Source of the DNA: CBDAUN01 sp965214615
Lineage (GTDB): Bacteria; Pseudomonadota; Gammaproteobacteria; Arenicellales; JAJDZL01
Assembly (NCBI GenBank): GCA_965214615.1
Contig: OZ243952.1
Span: forward strand, 620,001-684,000
Direction: 5' to 3'
Length of the DNA: 64,000 nt
The notes under the pieces were generated by a model. The model did no database searches. It was given only the letters and a program-made list of their open reading frames with translations, and was not told the DNA's origin. Both the position numbers and the translations under genes were made by a program. Positions 16,503 through 25,500 of the stretch are shown piece by piece (the stretch's first letter is position 1; every line of letters starts with the position of its first letter).

Positions 16503-17330
16503 ATGACTGCAAGATGCTCGGCGTTTGACCTTTTTTGGTCCAGGCTGGCGCTGATCGCACTGATTGCGCTAGGCCCGCATGCCACAAGCGGCGCATCTGA
16601 AATTCTGCGCCTTGCAACCACGACCAGCACGGACAATTCCGGGCTGATCGAAGTGCTGGTGCCCGTGTTTGAACAATCCGCCGATGCCAAGGTGCGCACG
16701 GTCGCGGTCGGTACCGGCAGGGCTCTTCAGCACGCAGTAAACGGCGATGTAGACGTGGTGCTGGTGCACGCCAAGGAGGCTGAACTTAAGCTGGTCCGTC
16801 AGGGGTTTGCCGTCAATCGCCGCGAAATCATGTATAACGAATTTGTAATCGTAGGGCCGCGGGACGACCCGGCCGGAATTGGGGGCATGAGCAGCCTGGC
16901 GCAGGCTTTCAGGAAAATCCGCGAATCACAGTCGATCTTTGTCAGCCGAGGAGACGATTCGGGAACCCACAAGAAGGAATTGCAGATCTGGGGTGAAAGC
17001 GGGGTGTTCCCGCAAGTCGGCTGGTACCGCGAAGTCGGCCAGGGCATGGGCCGCACTTTGCAGATAGCCGATGAACTGGGCGCATATGCGTTGACGGACA
17101 AGGCCACGTGGCTGTTTATGCGAGAGCAATTGTCGCTTCCGGTTCATGTCGAGGGCTCTGTCGACGGCAGGAACGTCTACGGAGTCATGGCCGTCAATTC
17201 CGCCGTTCATGAGCACGTCAATGCGGCGCTTGCGAAAAAGTTCATCGCCTGGATTTCCTCTGAGCAGGCGAAAAAGATGATTGCCGCATACAAGGTGAAT
17301 GGAGAACAGCTGTTTTATCCCCTGAATTGA
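16503..17330 (+). CDS. tupA: Tungstate ABC transporter, substrate-binding protein
   Basis: Periplasmic oxyanion receptor. The 275 residues start with a signal peptide (basic MTARCS..., hydrophobic LALIALIALG, cleavage near ATSGA-SE). The mature N-terminus LRLATTTSTDNSGLIEVLVP has the TTTSTxxSGLL motif typical of TupA/WtpA-type proteins, where the TTS-T and the later SRGDDSGTHKKE bind the oxyanion. Further TupA patterns are VGTGRALQHAVNGDVDVVLV and NEFVIVGPRDDPAG. The ATG at 16503 is chosen because AGGTGG precedes it and the signal peptide starts there. It heads a tupABC unit followed by mobAB. TupA usually prefers tungstate over molybdate. Specificity cannot be proved from sequence. Confidence 0.92.
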   Translation: MTARCSAFDLFWSRLALIALIALGPHATSGASEILRLATTTSTDNSGLIEVLVPVFEQSADAKVRTVAVGTGRALQHAVNGDVDVVLVHAKEAELKLVRQGFAVNRREIMYNEFVIVGPRDDPAGIGGMSSLAQAFRKIRESQSIFVSRGDDSGTHKKELQIWGESGVFPQVGWYREVGQGMGRTLQIADELGAYALTDKATWLFMREQLSLPVHVEGSVDGRNVYGVMAVNSAVHEHVNAALAKKFIAWISSEQAKKMIAAYKVNGEQLFYPLN

Positions 17331-17456
17331 CCGCGACCCGCAGATGCCGCCACGGCTGCGATGCAAGCAGTGCCAGGCACCGCGCGCAGATTGGCGCAGC
17401 GATTGCATTACGCATGGCCAGCGCGCCAGGTCGCATGAAATTGCCGAGTCTGTCAG

Positions 17457-18158
17457 ATGAGCGAATTGATTGATGCCACTTTGAACGCGCTGGGCCTGCT
17501 GGCGTCGGGCGACCCCGATATCTGGGGAATTGTCTGGATATCGTTCTCTGTGTCATTCCGTGCCATGGCGTACATCGTTCCTGTTGCGCTTGCGCTCGCG
17601 TTCGTTCTGGCGTTTGCAAACTTTCCCGGGCGTCGGGCGTTGATAACGGTAGCCAATACCATGGTCGCACTGCCGGCGGTAGTGGTAGGTCTCGTGCTGT
17701 ACATGTTGCTCTACAGCAAAGGCGTGTTCGGAGGCTGGAGGCTGCTCTTTACCCAGAGCGCCATGGTGGTCGGGCAGATGATTCTCGCATTTCCGATCCT
17801 TGTCGCGATGGCTCATGTGACGTTTCGCGCGATCAGCCGCGACGCCTGGGAGACCGCGCGGACTCTGGGAGCGGGCCCGGTTCGCGCGATGCTGACGATC
17901 ATGCGCGAGGTACGCTTCGGCCTGATCGCCGCCATAGTGACCGCATTCGGGCGGATCATTTCCGAAGTCGGGTGCTCGATTATGGTGGGCGGCAATATTC
18001 TGCATTACACGCGCAATATTCCAACAGCGATCGCCCTTGAAACGTCGAAAGGGCATTTCGAGCAAGGGATCGCGCTCGGCGTCGTGCTGATCACCCTTGC
18101 GCTGGCGCTGAATTTCACAGTAGCCGCTTTTCGCGGCCGCGATCGAATCGGATACTGA
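17457..18158 (+). CDS. tupB: Tungstate ABC transporter, permease
   Basis: A 233-residue inner-membrane permease with about five helices, of the sulfate/tungstate type (TIGR-style tupB). The cytoplasmic EAA loop that docks the ATPase reads ISRDAWETARTLGAGPVRAM. Further conserved family stretches are WISFSVSFRAMAYIVPVALA near the N-terminus and GRIISEVGCSIMVGGNI. It follows tupA after 126 bases and precedes tupC by 17. Confidence 0.93.
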   Translation: MSELIDATLNALGLLASGDPDIWGIVWISFSVSFRAMAYIVPVALALAFVLAFANFPGRRALITVANTMVALPAVVVGLVLYMLLYSKGVFGGWRLLFTQSAMVVGQMILAFPILVAMAHVTFRAISRDAWETARTLGAGPVRAMLTIMREVRFGLIAAIVTAFGRIISEVGCSIMVGGNILHYTRNIPTAIALETSKGHFEQGIALGVVLITLALALNFTVAAFRGRDRIGY

Positions 18159-18175
18159 CGGCAGGGAGCGTGACT

Positions 18176-18853
18176 ATGAGCTCAGGGCAGCGTCTCGTCG
18201 AATTTCGCAGCGTGCGCAAGCGCATGAACAGCACAATGGCCATCGATGTCGATCGGCTCGAAATCTTTCGTGCCGAGTGCGTGATGCTTCGCGGCAGCAA
18301 CGGTGCGGGAAAGAGTACGCTTTTGAAAATCTGCGCCGGATTGATTGCGCCGGATGCTGCGGTTGTGACGACCGACGGAGCGCCCACAAACTGGCGTTCG
18401 GCCTACCGCAGATTTAGAAAGAATGTGGTGTATCTGCATCAGACGCCCTATCTGTTTGATCGAACGGTGACTGAGAATCTGTTCTACGGCTTGACGGTGC
18501 GGGGCGTTTCCAGGAAGGCGGCTTCGCGAAAGGTTGCCGAGGCGCTGGATTGGTCCGGGCTTTCGAGTCTCGCCAGGCGAAATGCGCGAGAGCTTTCGGG
18601 CGGCGAGCGCCAAAGAGTCGCCCTGACCCGCGCGCGCATCGTGTCGCCCGAGCTGCTGCTGCTCGACGAGCCGACAGCGGGCATGGACCGGGGTGCAAGG
18701 GATCAGACGTTCAAGCTGATCAACACTCTGGTCGGCGAGGGGATTGCGGTGTATCTGGCGATGCACGAAAGTTCGCCGGATGTGGCATTCCATCGGATAA
18801 TGGAAATCCAGCGCGGACGGATAGTTTCTACCGACGATTGCGCTCACGTCTAG
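18176..18853 (+). CDS. tupC: Tungstate ABC transporter, ATP-binding protein
   Basis: A 225-residue ABC ATPase energising TupB. It has Walker A in LRGSNGAGKSTLLKICAG, the signature ARELSGGERQRVALTRA, Walker B in LLLLDEPTAGMD, and a switch His in YLAMHESSPD. It is shorter than MalK-type ATPases and has no C-terminal regulatory domain, as usual for TupC. The start is set at the ATG 18176, because AGGGAG lies seven bases before it and is too close to the in-frame GTG at 18170. Confidence 0.92.
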   Translation: MSSGQRLVEFRSVRKRMNSTMAIDVDRLEIFRAECVMLRGSNGAGKSTLLKICAGLIAPDAAVVTTDGAPTNWRSAYRRFRKNVVYLHQTPYLFDRTVTENLFYGLTVRGVSRKAASRKVAEALDWSGLSSLARRNARELSGGERQRVALTRARIVSPELLLLDEPTAGMDRGARDQTFKLINTLVGEGIAVYLAMHESSPDVAFHRIMEIQRGRIVSTDDCAHV

Positions 18854-18867
18854 ACGAGTATCGACCC

Positions 18868-19488
18868 ATGCCGGCATCAGCGGAAAAAATAGACAGGAGC
18901 TGCGTGACCGCAGTCGTTCTTGCCGGCGGGCGCGCCACCAGGATGGGTGGTCAGGACAAGGGGCTGATTGAAATTGATGGAATCCCGATGTGTCAGATAG
19001 TGATCGATGCGCTGCGCCCCCAGGTTGCGGAAGTCGTGGTCAGCGCGAATCGAAATCTGAGCGCGTACCGCAACTTCGGCGTCCGGACAGTCGAAGACTC
19101 GCTGCCCGGCTATCTGGGTCCGCTCGCCGGCTTTGCCAGTGCCATGCGAGCAGCGCACACTCCATGGATTATCAGCGCGCCCTGCGATTGCCCGTCGGTA
19201 TCGCACGACTACGTTGCGAGAATGTCTGCAATCGACAGCGCGGAAATCGATGTCGTTGTGGCTGGCGACGGGCGCCGGTGGCAGCCGACGTTCATGATGG
19301 CGCGTTGCGACCTGGTTTCGAGCATTGAAGAATTTCTCGCGGCAGGAGAGCGAAAGATCGATCGCTGGTTCACCCGCTTGAGGTACCGCCTCGCCGATTT
19401 TTCCGAAACGCCGAATTTGTTCGAGAACATCAACACCCCGCAGGAGCACGGACGTGCGCAACGCAGGATTCGCAGCAATGACGACTAG
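18868..19488 (+). CDS. mobA: Molybdenum cofactor guanylyltransferase
   Basis: Adds GMP to molybdopterin to form the MGD (or W-bis-MGD) cofactor of DMSO-reductase-family enzymes. The 206 residues carry the nucleotidyltransferase signature VVLAGGRATRMGGQDKGL, then DSLPGYLGPLAGFASAM and the metal-binding APCDCPSVS (family PCDxP). It lies 14 bases after tupC, and its last codons overlap mobB, so uptake and cofactor maturation share a transcript. Confidence 0.93.
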   Translation: MPASAEKIDRSCVTAVVLAGGRATRMGGQDKGLIEIDGIPMCQIVIDALRPQVAEVVVSANRNLSAYRNFGVRTVEDSLPGYLGPLAGFASAMRAAHTPWIISAPCDCPSVSHDYVARMSAIDSAEIDVVVAGDGRRWQPTFMMARCDLVSSIEEFLAAGERKIDRWFTRLRYRLADFSETPNLFENINTPQEHGRAQRRIRSNDD

Positions 19489-20029
19489 GCAGGCGGCGGT
19501 AATCGGCTTTGCGGCATACAGCGGCACCGGCAAAACTACGCTGCTGAGCGGGATAATCCCGCTGCTGCTGAATCGGGGCCTGCGCATTGGCGTCATCAAG
19601 CACGCTCATCACAATTTTCTGATCGACACGCCGGGAAAGGACAGCTACGAGTTCCGCAAGGCAGGTGCCGAGCAGGTGCTGATCGCTTCGAAGTCCCGGG
19701 TCGCCTGGATCAAGGAACGCTCCGGCGAGCAGGCCGAGCCCAGGCTGCGCGACTTGCTAGGGCACTATGCGGACCAGCAGCTGGACCTGATCATCGTCGA
19801 AGGATTCAAGGACGAGCCGTTTCCCAAGATTGAAGTGTATCGCTCAGGGCGCCGCGGTCCGCTGCTTTCGCGCAGCGACAGACATGTGATTGCCGTGGCA
19901 ACGGACTGTCCCGATTCTGTCGATGTCGACGTCGTCACGCTGGACTTGAACGACTACGGGCAAATCTGCGAGTTCATCGTGCAGCGAATCAACTGCGGCG
20001 ACCTGGAATTTCCCGGTTCAGCGCTCTGA
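19478..20029 (+). CDS. mobB: Molybdopterin-guanine dinucleotide biosynthesis adaptor MobB
   Basis: GTP-binding partner of MobA. The 183 residues have the P-loop GFAAYSGTGKTTLLSG, then GVIKHAHHNFLIDTPGKDSY (MobB family HxHHxF-D-GKD), and LIIVEGFKDEPFPKIEV, the MobB EGFK motif. The ATG at 19478 overlaps the mobA stop. A GTG at 19454 would add eight residues and cannot be excluded. The 3' end overlaps the convergent glycerophosphodiesterase gene by 41 bases. Confidence 0.93.
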   Translation: MTTRQAAVIGFAAYSGTGKTTLLSGIIPLLLNRGLRIGVIKHAHHNFLIDTPGKDSYEFRKAGAEQVLIASKSRVAWIKERSGEQAEPRLRDLLGHYADQQLDLIIVEGFKDEPFPKIEVYRSGRRGPLLSRSDRHVIAVATDCPDSVDVDVVTLDLNDYGQICEFIVQRINCGDLEFPGSAL

Positions 20030-20891
20030 GCACCCGGTCCGGATAATCCGTCACGATTCCCGACACGCCAATACTGATCATTCGGCTGATGTCGTGCGGC
20101 CGGTTCACGGTCCAGGCAATCACTTTCAGATTCTCGCGTTCGGCTTCCTGCACCTGCCAGCGCGTCAGATCACGGTGATCGCTGCACCATGCTTCGCCGC
20201 CGCAGGCTTGCGCCAGCTGCGCTATCGAATGGCTGGAGTCTGTCAAAATGGGCCCGCCGGTCCACAGTCCGCCTGCACAAGGGCCGATGTTGTCGATGCC
20301 CGGCTGCATCGATGTGATTGGCGCGATTGCGATTTGCGGGTCCAGAATGCGTATCCGGTTCAGCACCGCCCAGTCGAACGATTCGACAACCGCGCTGTCT
20401 GCAATATCCAATTCGCGAATTTCACCGGCGAGCGTTTCTGCGAATTCTTCTCGGCCGATGGTAAGGCCAGGGTGTTCGGCGCAGCTTTTTGCCTCGATAT
20501 AGACAGTGCCGCCGAAATTTCTTGCGCGAAGCAGCGCAACCACATCCCTTAGCCGCGGAATCCGGGCGCAATCGGATGGAACCTGGCCGGCGAATTGCCG
20601 CGCATAGGCAGAATCCGGCCTGATTCTACCGACATCGAACGATCGCAGTTCGTCCGATGTCAGATCCCTGAGCCGCGGTCCGGGTGCAGTGATCCATTGT
20701 CCGTGCCGGTCGCGCGTTATGTCCGGGTTGAGGCGGTAGTCGTGATACGCCATGGCGACGCGGTCGGCGCTGATCCCGACATCGAGCTCGATGCTGTCGA
20801 CGCCGATATCCAGCGCCTTGGAGAACCCTTGCAGCGTCAATTCAGGAGACATGCCTCTGGCGCCGCGATGTCCGATGACTTCAATCGTCAC
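19989..20891 (-). CDS. ugpQ: Glycerophosphodiester phosphodiesterase
   Basis: Hydrolyses glycerophosphodiesters (deacylated phospholipids) to glycerol-3-phosphate and an alcohol. The 300 residues start with a GTG and show the GDPD active site IGHRGARGMSPELTLQGFSKAL (HRG and, in this protein, SPELT where most have PENT). They then have SIELDVGISADRVAMAYHDY, with the Glu-x-Asp metal ligands and the catalytic His, and YIEAKS. Near the C-terminus are AWTVN and GVSGIVTDYPDRVLR. There is no signal peptide, so it is cytoplasmic. The Glu-to-Glu/Leu change in the PENT motif keeps the glutamate. Confidence 0.9.
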   Translation of the reverse strand: MTIEVIGHRGARGMSPELTLQGFSKALDIGVDSIELDVGISADRVAMAYHDYRLNPDITRDRHGQWITAPGPRLRDLTSDELRSFDVGRIRPDSAYARQFAGQVPSDCARIPRLRDVVALLRARNFGGTVYIEAKSCAEHPGLTIGREEFAETLAGEIRELDIADSAVVESFDWAVLNRIRILDPQIAIAPITSMQPGIDNIGPCAGGLWTGGPILTDSSHSIAQLAQACGGEAWCSDHRDLTRWQVQEAERENLKVIAWTVNRPHDISRMISIGVSGIVTDYPDRVLRALNREIPGRRS

Positions 20892-21012
20892 AGAAAACTC
20901 CGAACGATTGAATACAATGATAGGCCAGCGGCACCGCGCCGCTTCTGTAAATAAATGGCGTCAGCGATGCACGATGCGATGCGCAGCGTGTCGAACACCG
21001 GAATATGAGCAT

Positions 21013-21738
21013 ATGTCAAAGCAGTTTGGCCCAATTGATGCCGGGCTGGAGTTTCTGCACTCCAGCGGAATCAATATGAAATTTGTGTTTGATACAGGGC
21101 AGGTCAAGGATATTCTCAAGCCCGCCATGCCTGAATCGGAACTGAATAAATACCATAGCGTAATTCTACTGGGAAACGGCGGCAGCCCGATGTGGCATGC
21201 CCTTGAGCGTCACGGCATCAGCGGCACCGACCCGGTTGACGATTTCAGCGCCAATGTGGCGACCGCTTATGCGCGAGACCATTTGAAGACCAAGGCGATT
21301 CTCCTTTATCCGTCGATGTACCTCATTTCTTTGACGGAACTTGGAAAGCGCGCAGGCTGGAGCCATGTTTCGCCGATCGGCCTTGGGATTCATCCGGTCT
21401 TCGGTCTTTGGTTCGCATATCGCGCAGTACTGCTGGTTGAGGCCAGGCTGGAGCCTACGGTTCGCTCCGAGCAGGAATCGCCGTGCGATTCGTGCAGGGA
21501 AAAGCCGTGCCGGACGGCTTGCCCTTCCGGCGCAGTAGGGGATGTCGGCTCGTTCGCCCTTGAAACGTGCTCCCGTTTCCGGCTGGGCGAGGAATCGATC
21601 TGCGCACGTCAGTGTCTCGCGCGGCTCAGTTGTCCTGTCGGGTCCGAGTACCGCTACGCTGAAACGCAAATGCACTATTTTTATGATCGCTCCAGAACCA
21701 CAATCGCACGCTATTTTGGAGCGGCATCGGGCAATTGA
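21013..21738 (+). CDS. Ferredoxin-like protein with two 4Fe-4S sites, function unknown
   Basis: A 241-residue soluble protein. The first two thirds have no recognised enzyme motif apart from VILLGNGGSPMWHALERHG and the short DPVDDFS region, which recall the N-terminal half of QueG/epoxyqueuosine reductase-related proteins. The last third carries eight cysteines in two clusters: CDSCREKPCRTACPSG (from residue 158) and, after ETCSRF, CARQCLARLSCP. This is a bacterial-ferredoxin-like pair of 4Fe-4S centres. Proteins of this layout are annotated only as ferredoxin. It is shorter than QueG (about 340 residues) and lacks its HEAT region. A MaoC-type gene follows after 15 bases, so the two are probably co-transcribed. 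The ATG at 21013 is used; earlier in-frame starts give unrelated sequence. Confidence 0.75.
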   Translation: MSKQFGPIDAGLEFLHSSGINMKFVFDTGQVKDILKPAMPESELNKYHSVILLGNGGSPMWHALERHGISGTDPVDDFSANVATAYARDHLKTKAILLYPSMYLISLTELGKRAGWSHVSPIGLGIHPVFGLWFAYRAVLLVEARLEPTVRSEQESPCDSCREKPCRTACPSGAVGDVGSFALETCSRFRLGEESICARQCLARLSCPVGSEYRYAETQMHYFYDRSRTTIARYFGAASGN

Positions 21739-21753
21739 TGCAAGCTGCAAGCC

Positions 21754-22194
21754 ATGTATTTCGAAGATTTCCAAGTCGGTCAGAAAATCTATGGGCTGGG
21801 TGTGACGTTTACCGAGGGTGAAATCGTTCACTTCGCGCTGCAGTACGATCCGCAGCCGTTTCACGTTGATGCCGAACAGGCGAAGGAGTCGCAGTACGGC
21901 GGCCTCATTGCAAGCGGCTTTCAAACTCTGGCGCTGACATTTCGCATGCTGCTTCAGGAAGGAACCTTGTGCAATGGAATGGGATCGCCCGGCATTGACG
22001 AACTGCGCTGGAAGCGGCCTGTTCGTCCCGGGGATACGCTGCGCATGGTGGCGCACGTGACAGGTGTGAGGGACTCTAGGACGCGCACCGACCGCGGATA
22101 TGTCGAACTATCGTGCGATACCCTCAATCATCGGGACGAATCGGTGATGACTGTACGTGTCGTGCAGATCATCAGGCGCCGCGGCGATGCCTGA
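21754..22194 (+). CDS. MaoC-family (R)-specific enoyl-CoA hydratase-like protein
   Basis: A 146-residue single hot-dog-fold protein. The N-terminus MYFEDFQVGQKIYGLGVTFT is characteristic. The hydratase-2 catalytic pattern is visible: YDPQPFHVDAEQAKESQYGGLIASGF, where Asp and His of DPQPFH are the active-site pair, followed by GLIASG. GIDELRWKRPVRPGDTL matches the second conserved block. The substrate is unknown, with acyl-CoA or acyl-carrier esters likely. It lies directly upstream of the polyketide synthase, but a 345-base gap with its own promoter separates them, so a joint role is only possible. Confidence 0.85.
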   Translation: MYFEDFQVGQKIYGLGVTFTEGEIVHFALQYDPQPFHVDAEQAKESQYGGLIASGFQTLALTFRMLLQEGTLCNGMGSPGIDELRWKRPVRPGDTLRMVAHVTGVRDSRTRTDRGYVELSCDTLNHRDESVMTVRVVQIIRRRGDA

Positions 22195-22539
22195 CTTGGC
22201 GCGGTGAATTCGCTCCGGAGGCACTTGGGCCGGATTGCGCCCGTGCAATGCGGCACCGCCTCGCGTACTATGTCCGGGAAGCCCTGCCGCCCGCATCTTC
22301 CGCGCAGACGCGGGCAGATGCGGGCCAGCCTCCGCGTCCTCGGAACCGGCTGGTGCATATGCGTATCGCGACCGCTTCGGTTTCACAGCATGCAATACGG
22401 ATGTCACAGGTCAGCCAAGGCATCGCTAAGTGACGGAAAATGAAGAATTGATTCTTGTCGCATGCGTAAACTTGACAAAAGGTTTTTTCAGTGAAATAAT
22501 AAATCTTAAGCTTATTCTATCGGAATTCCTCTTTTGCGC
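22195..22539. other. Leader region of the polyketide locus
   Basis: No gene. The first 235 bases are GC-rich and carry only chance frames. The last 100 bases turn AT-rich and hold the promoter given separately. Confidence 0.4.
22472..22500 (+). promoter_or_regulatory. Sigma-70 promoter of the PKS genes
   Basis: A perfect TTGACA (22472-22477) and AATAAT (22495-22500), separated by 17 bases, in an AT-rich patch. This predicts a transcript start near 22507, about 33 bases before the ATG at 22540. The strength of the match suggests constitutive expression. Confidence 0.6.
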
Positions 22540-25500
22540 ATGGCGCAGAGAACCAATATTGCTTGTGTAATGGGAAAACGCGCATCTACTTTGCCGAATA
22601 TGGACAGCGGCGTCGCAATTGTCGGATACAGCTACCGGATGCCTGGCGGCATTTGTTCGGATGCCGATTTCTGGACCTTGATGACCGAGCGTGAGATTGT
22701 CCAGGAGCCGATCACCGACCGCTACGGAAAAGGCTATCTTCCGATCGGCGAATTTTCGGGGCCGGGCCGGTTTGCGAGCCCTTACGAGGGCCTGATTCGC
22801 GACGACACCGAACTGCTGTTCGACCGCGCATTCTTCGGCCTGTCCCACAACGAATTGAGGCAGACCGAGCCGCAGGTAAGGTTGCTGCTCAATTGCGCGT
22901 GGGAAGCGATCGAGCATGTCGGCTGGGACCTTCATTGGCTGCGCAACAGTCCGACCGGAGTCTTTATCGGCTCGCAGGTTCCAGCCGTGTCCAACTGGCG
23001 CCCGCAGCATGGTGTGACCGAATATTCGGTGTCCGGAATCAGTCTTGCCATGCTGGCCAATCGAATTTCCTATCACTTCAATCTTATGGGGCCGTCGGCG
23101 ACGTACTGTACGGCTTGCTCGGCTGGCCTGACTGCCCTGCATGCGGCGATCAACGCGCTCGCATGCGGCGATTGCGATCAGGCGCTCGTCGGCGCTGTGA
23201 CATATCTCGGCAGTGCCAGAATCAGCAGCGGCTTCAATCTTATGGGAGTCATCAGTCCCGACGGCATCTGCCACTCTTTCGATGCGCAAGCCAACGGCTA
23301 CATGCGCTCGGAGGGATCGTTCGTCTTTGCTATCAAGCCTTTGGCCGCCGCCGAACGCGACGGAGACCCGATCTACGCGGTGATCGAGGCGACGGCGGTG
23401 AACGCGGCGGGTACAGCTGACGGTACTGAGGGGCTTGCACCAGGACGGTTCATCAGCGCGCCGACGCGCCATTCCCAGTCTCTGGTAATGCGCGAGGCTG
23501 CGGCCCGCGCCGGCTGCAAGCCATGGGAGGTCGATTACATCGAGGCGCATGCTACCGGAACCGCGGTCGGCGACCCCATTGAGGGCAACGCCATCTCGGA
23601 GGCGTTCGGCGGTTTCGAGCGCGAAGTCCCGTTGCGGGTTTCAAGCGTCAAGAGCAATGTCGGACACATGGAGGCCGCTGCCTTTCACTGTTCGTTGCTA
23701 AAGGTCGTCCTGATGATGCGCCGGCGAATCTTCGCACCCACGTCGAAGAGCTTTCAGGTGCCGAATCCGAAGATCGACTTTGAGTCGTGCCCGATGCGGG
23801 TGCAGACCGAATGCGAGCCGTTTCCCGAACATCCGGTCGTGATGGGCATCAATTCGTTCGGCTTCGGCGGCGCGAACGGGCACTGCGTGGTACGCGAGTA
23901 CCGGCCGTCGCGTCCCCGGCTCTGGTCAGTGCCTGTGGCGCCTGACGCGGGCTTCATGATTCCGCTCTCGGCACGTACCCCCGATGCGCTTGTGGAAAGC
24001 GCACAGCGCTTGCGCGAGACTCTGGACGCGCAGCCGCCGGACCTGTATGCGCTCGCAGGAAACTTCAGCCGCCGGCGTACCCATTTCGCCGCGAGAACAG
24101 CGTTCGCCGCACGCAGTCTGCCTGATCTGGCCGATGCGCTGGACGGGTTTGCGCAAAGCGGCGCTCCCATCGGCACCGCGGAACAGGGCGAGCGGCGCCT
24201 GGTCATGGTGTTCTCCGGGCAAGGGACGCAGTGGTCGGGCTGCGGGCGCGATCTCTACCAGGCTCATCCTGTCTTTCGCCGTGCCGTCGACGCCATTGAG
24301 CGGCACTGGAGAGAGCATGCGGACACCTCGTTGCGCGATGCCTGCTTTGAGGCGCCGCAAGAAGAACTCGACAAGGTTGAACTCGCGCAGCCCGCTATCT
24401 TCATGATCCAGTGCGCGCTGGTGGAGCTGTTCAAGACGTGGGGCGTGTATCCTGACTGCGTTGTAGGCCACAGTTCGGGCGAAGTTGCTGCGGCCTATGC
24501 TTCGGGTGCGCTCTCGCTTGCTACCGCGACGCGCCTGGTGTACCGCCGCGCCACCTTGCAGAAGCGGGTAGCGGGGTCCGGACGCATGCTGACGATCGGT
24601 CTCGATCGCCCCGGCGTAGAGGACCTGCTGGACTTCCTTGGAATTGTCTTCCGAGTCGATGGCCGCCGGCCGGTCGAAGTCGAAATCGCCTGCGAAAATT
24701 CTTCGGCCAATACGGTTGTCTGCGGTCGCGAGGACGATCTGCGGCCTGTGATTGACGAGTTGGACCGACGCAACTTTCAACACCGGCTGATTCCGGGCAA
24801 TATCGCATTTCATTCCCGGGTGATGGACGCGATCGAGGACGACGTTCTTGATGCGCTGGCCTTTCTCGATGCTCGCGCCTTCGATGCCGATGTGCCCTTT
24901 ATTTCGTCGGTCACAGGAGTCGAGAGTCAGCGGCTGGACAGCGCCTACTGGTGGTCGAACATCCGCCAGCCGGTCCGATTCGCCGCGGCGATGGAGACCA
25001 TCAAGCGCGACTACCGGCCCGACGTGGTGCTTGAAATATCGCCGCATTCTGCGCTTGTGCCCATCGTCGCCCAGTGCGTGGAAGGCATCGCGCCGCCGCC
25101 CGCCGTGATATCGACATTCAAGAGGGATGCCGATGCATGTACGGCCTTCCTTGAAGCGCTAGGCGCCTTGTTCAGGGCAGGCGTGACGCTGGATTTTGCC
25201 GCTCAGTATCCTCGGCCCGAGCCCATTGTCCACCTATTGCCTGGCCATCCGAGAGACGAGCGCACGACTGTCGACAACCGGCTGGACGACGAATTCTTCC
25301 TGGGCCAGGGCGAATACGCGCACGGCCCGCTGGTCGGCCATCGGATTCCCAGCGACCATCTTCTATTTGAATCCCGATTGTCGGAAGCAGCGTTCCCCTG
25401 GCTGGCCGAGCACCGCGTTCATCATGCATCGATTATGCCGGCTGCCGGGTATATCGAGCTGATTCTCCAAGCCCTCGGCGGTGTCCCGGTCCATATCGAC

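Noticed and set aside
16000..16617. Long open frame extending atpI upstream by about 200 codons
   Set aside because: The extra residues are Arg-rich and unlike any AtpI; the normal subunit begins at 15999.
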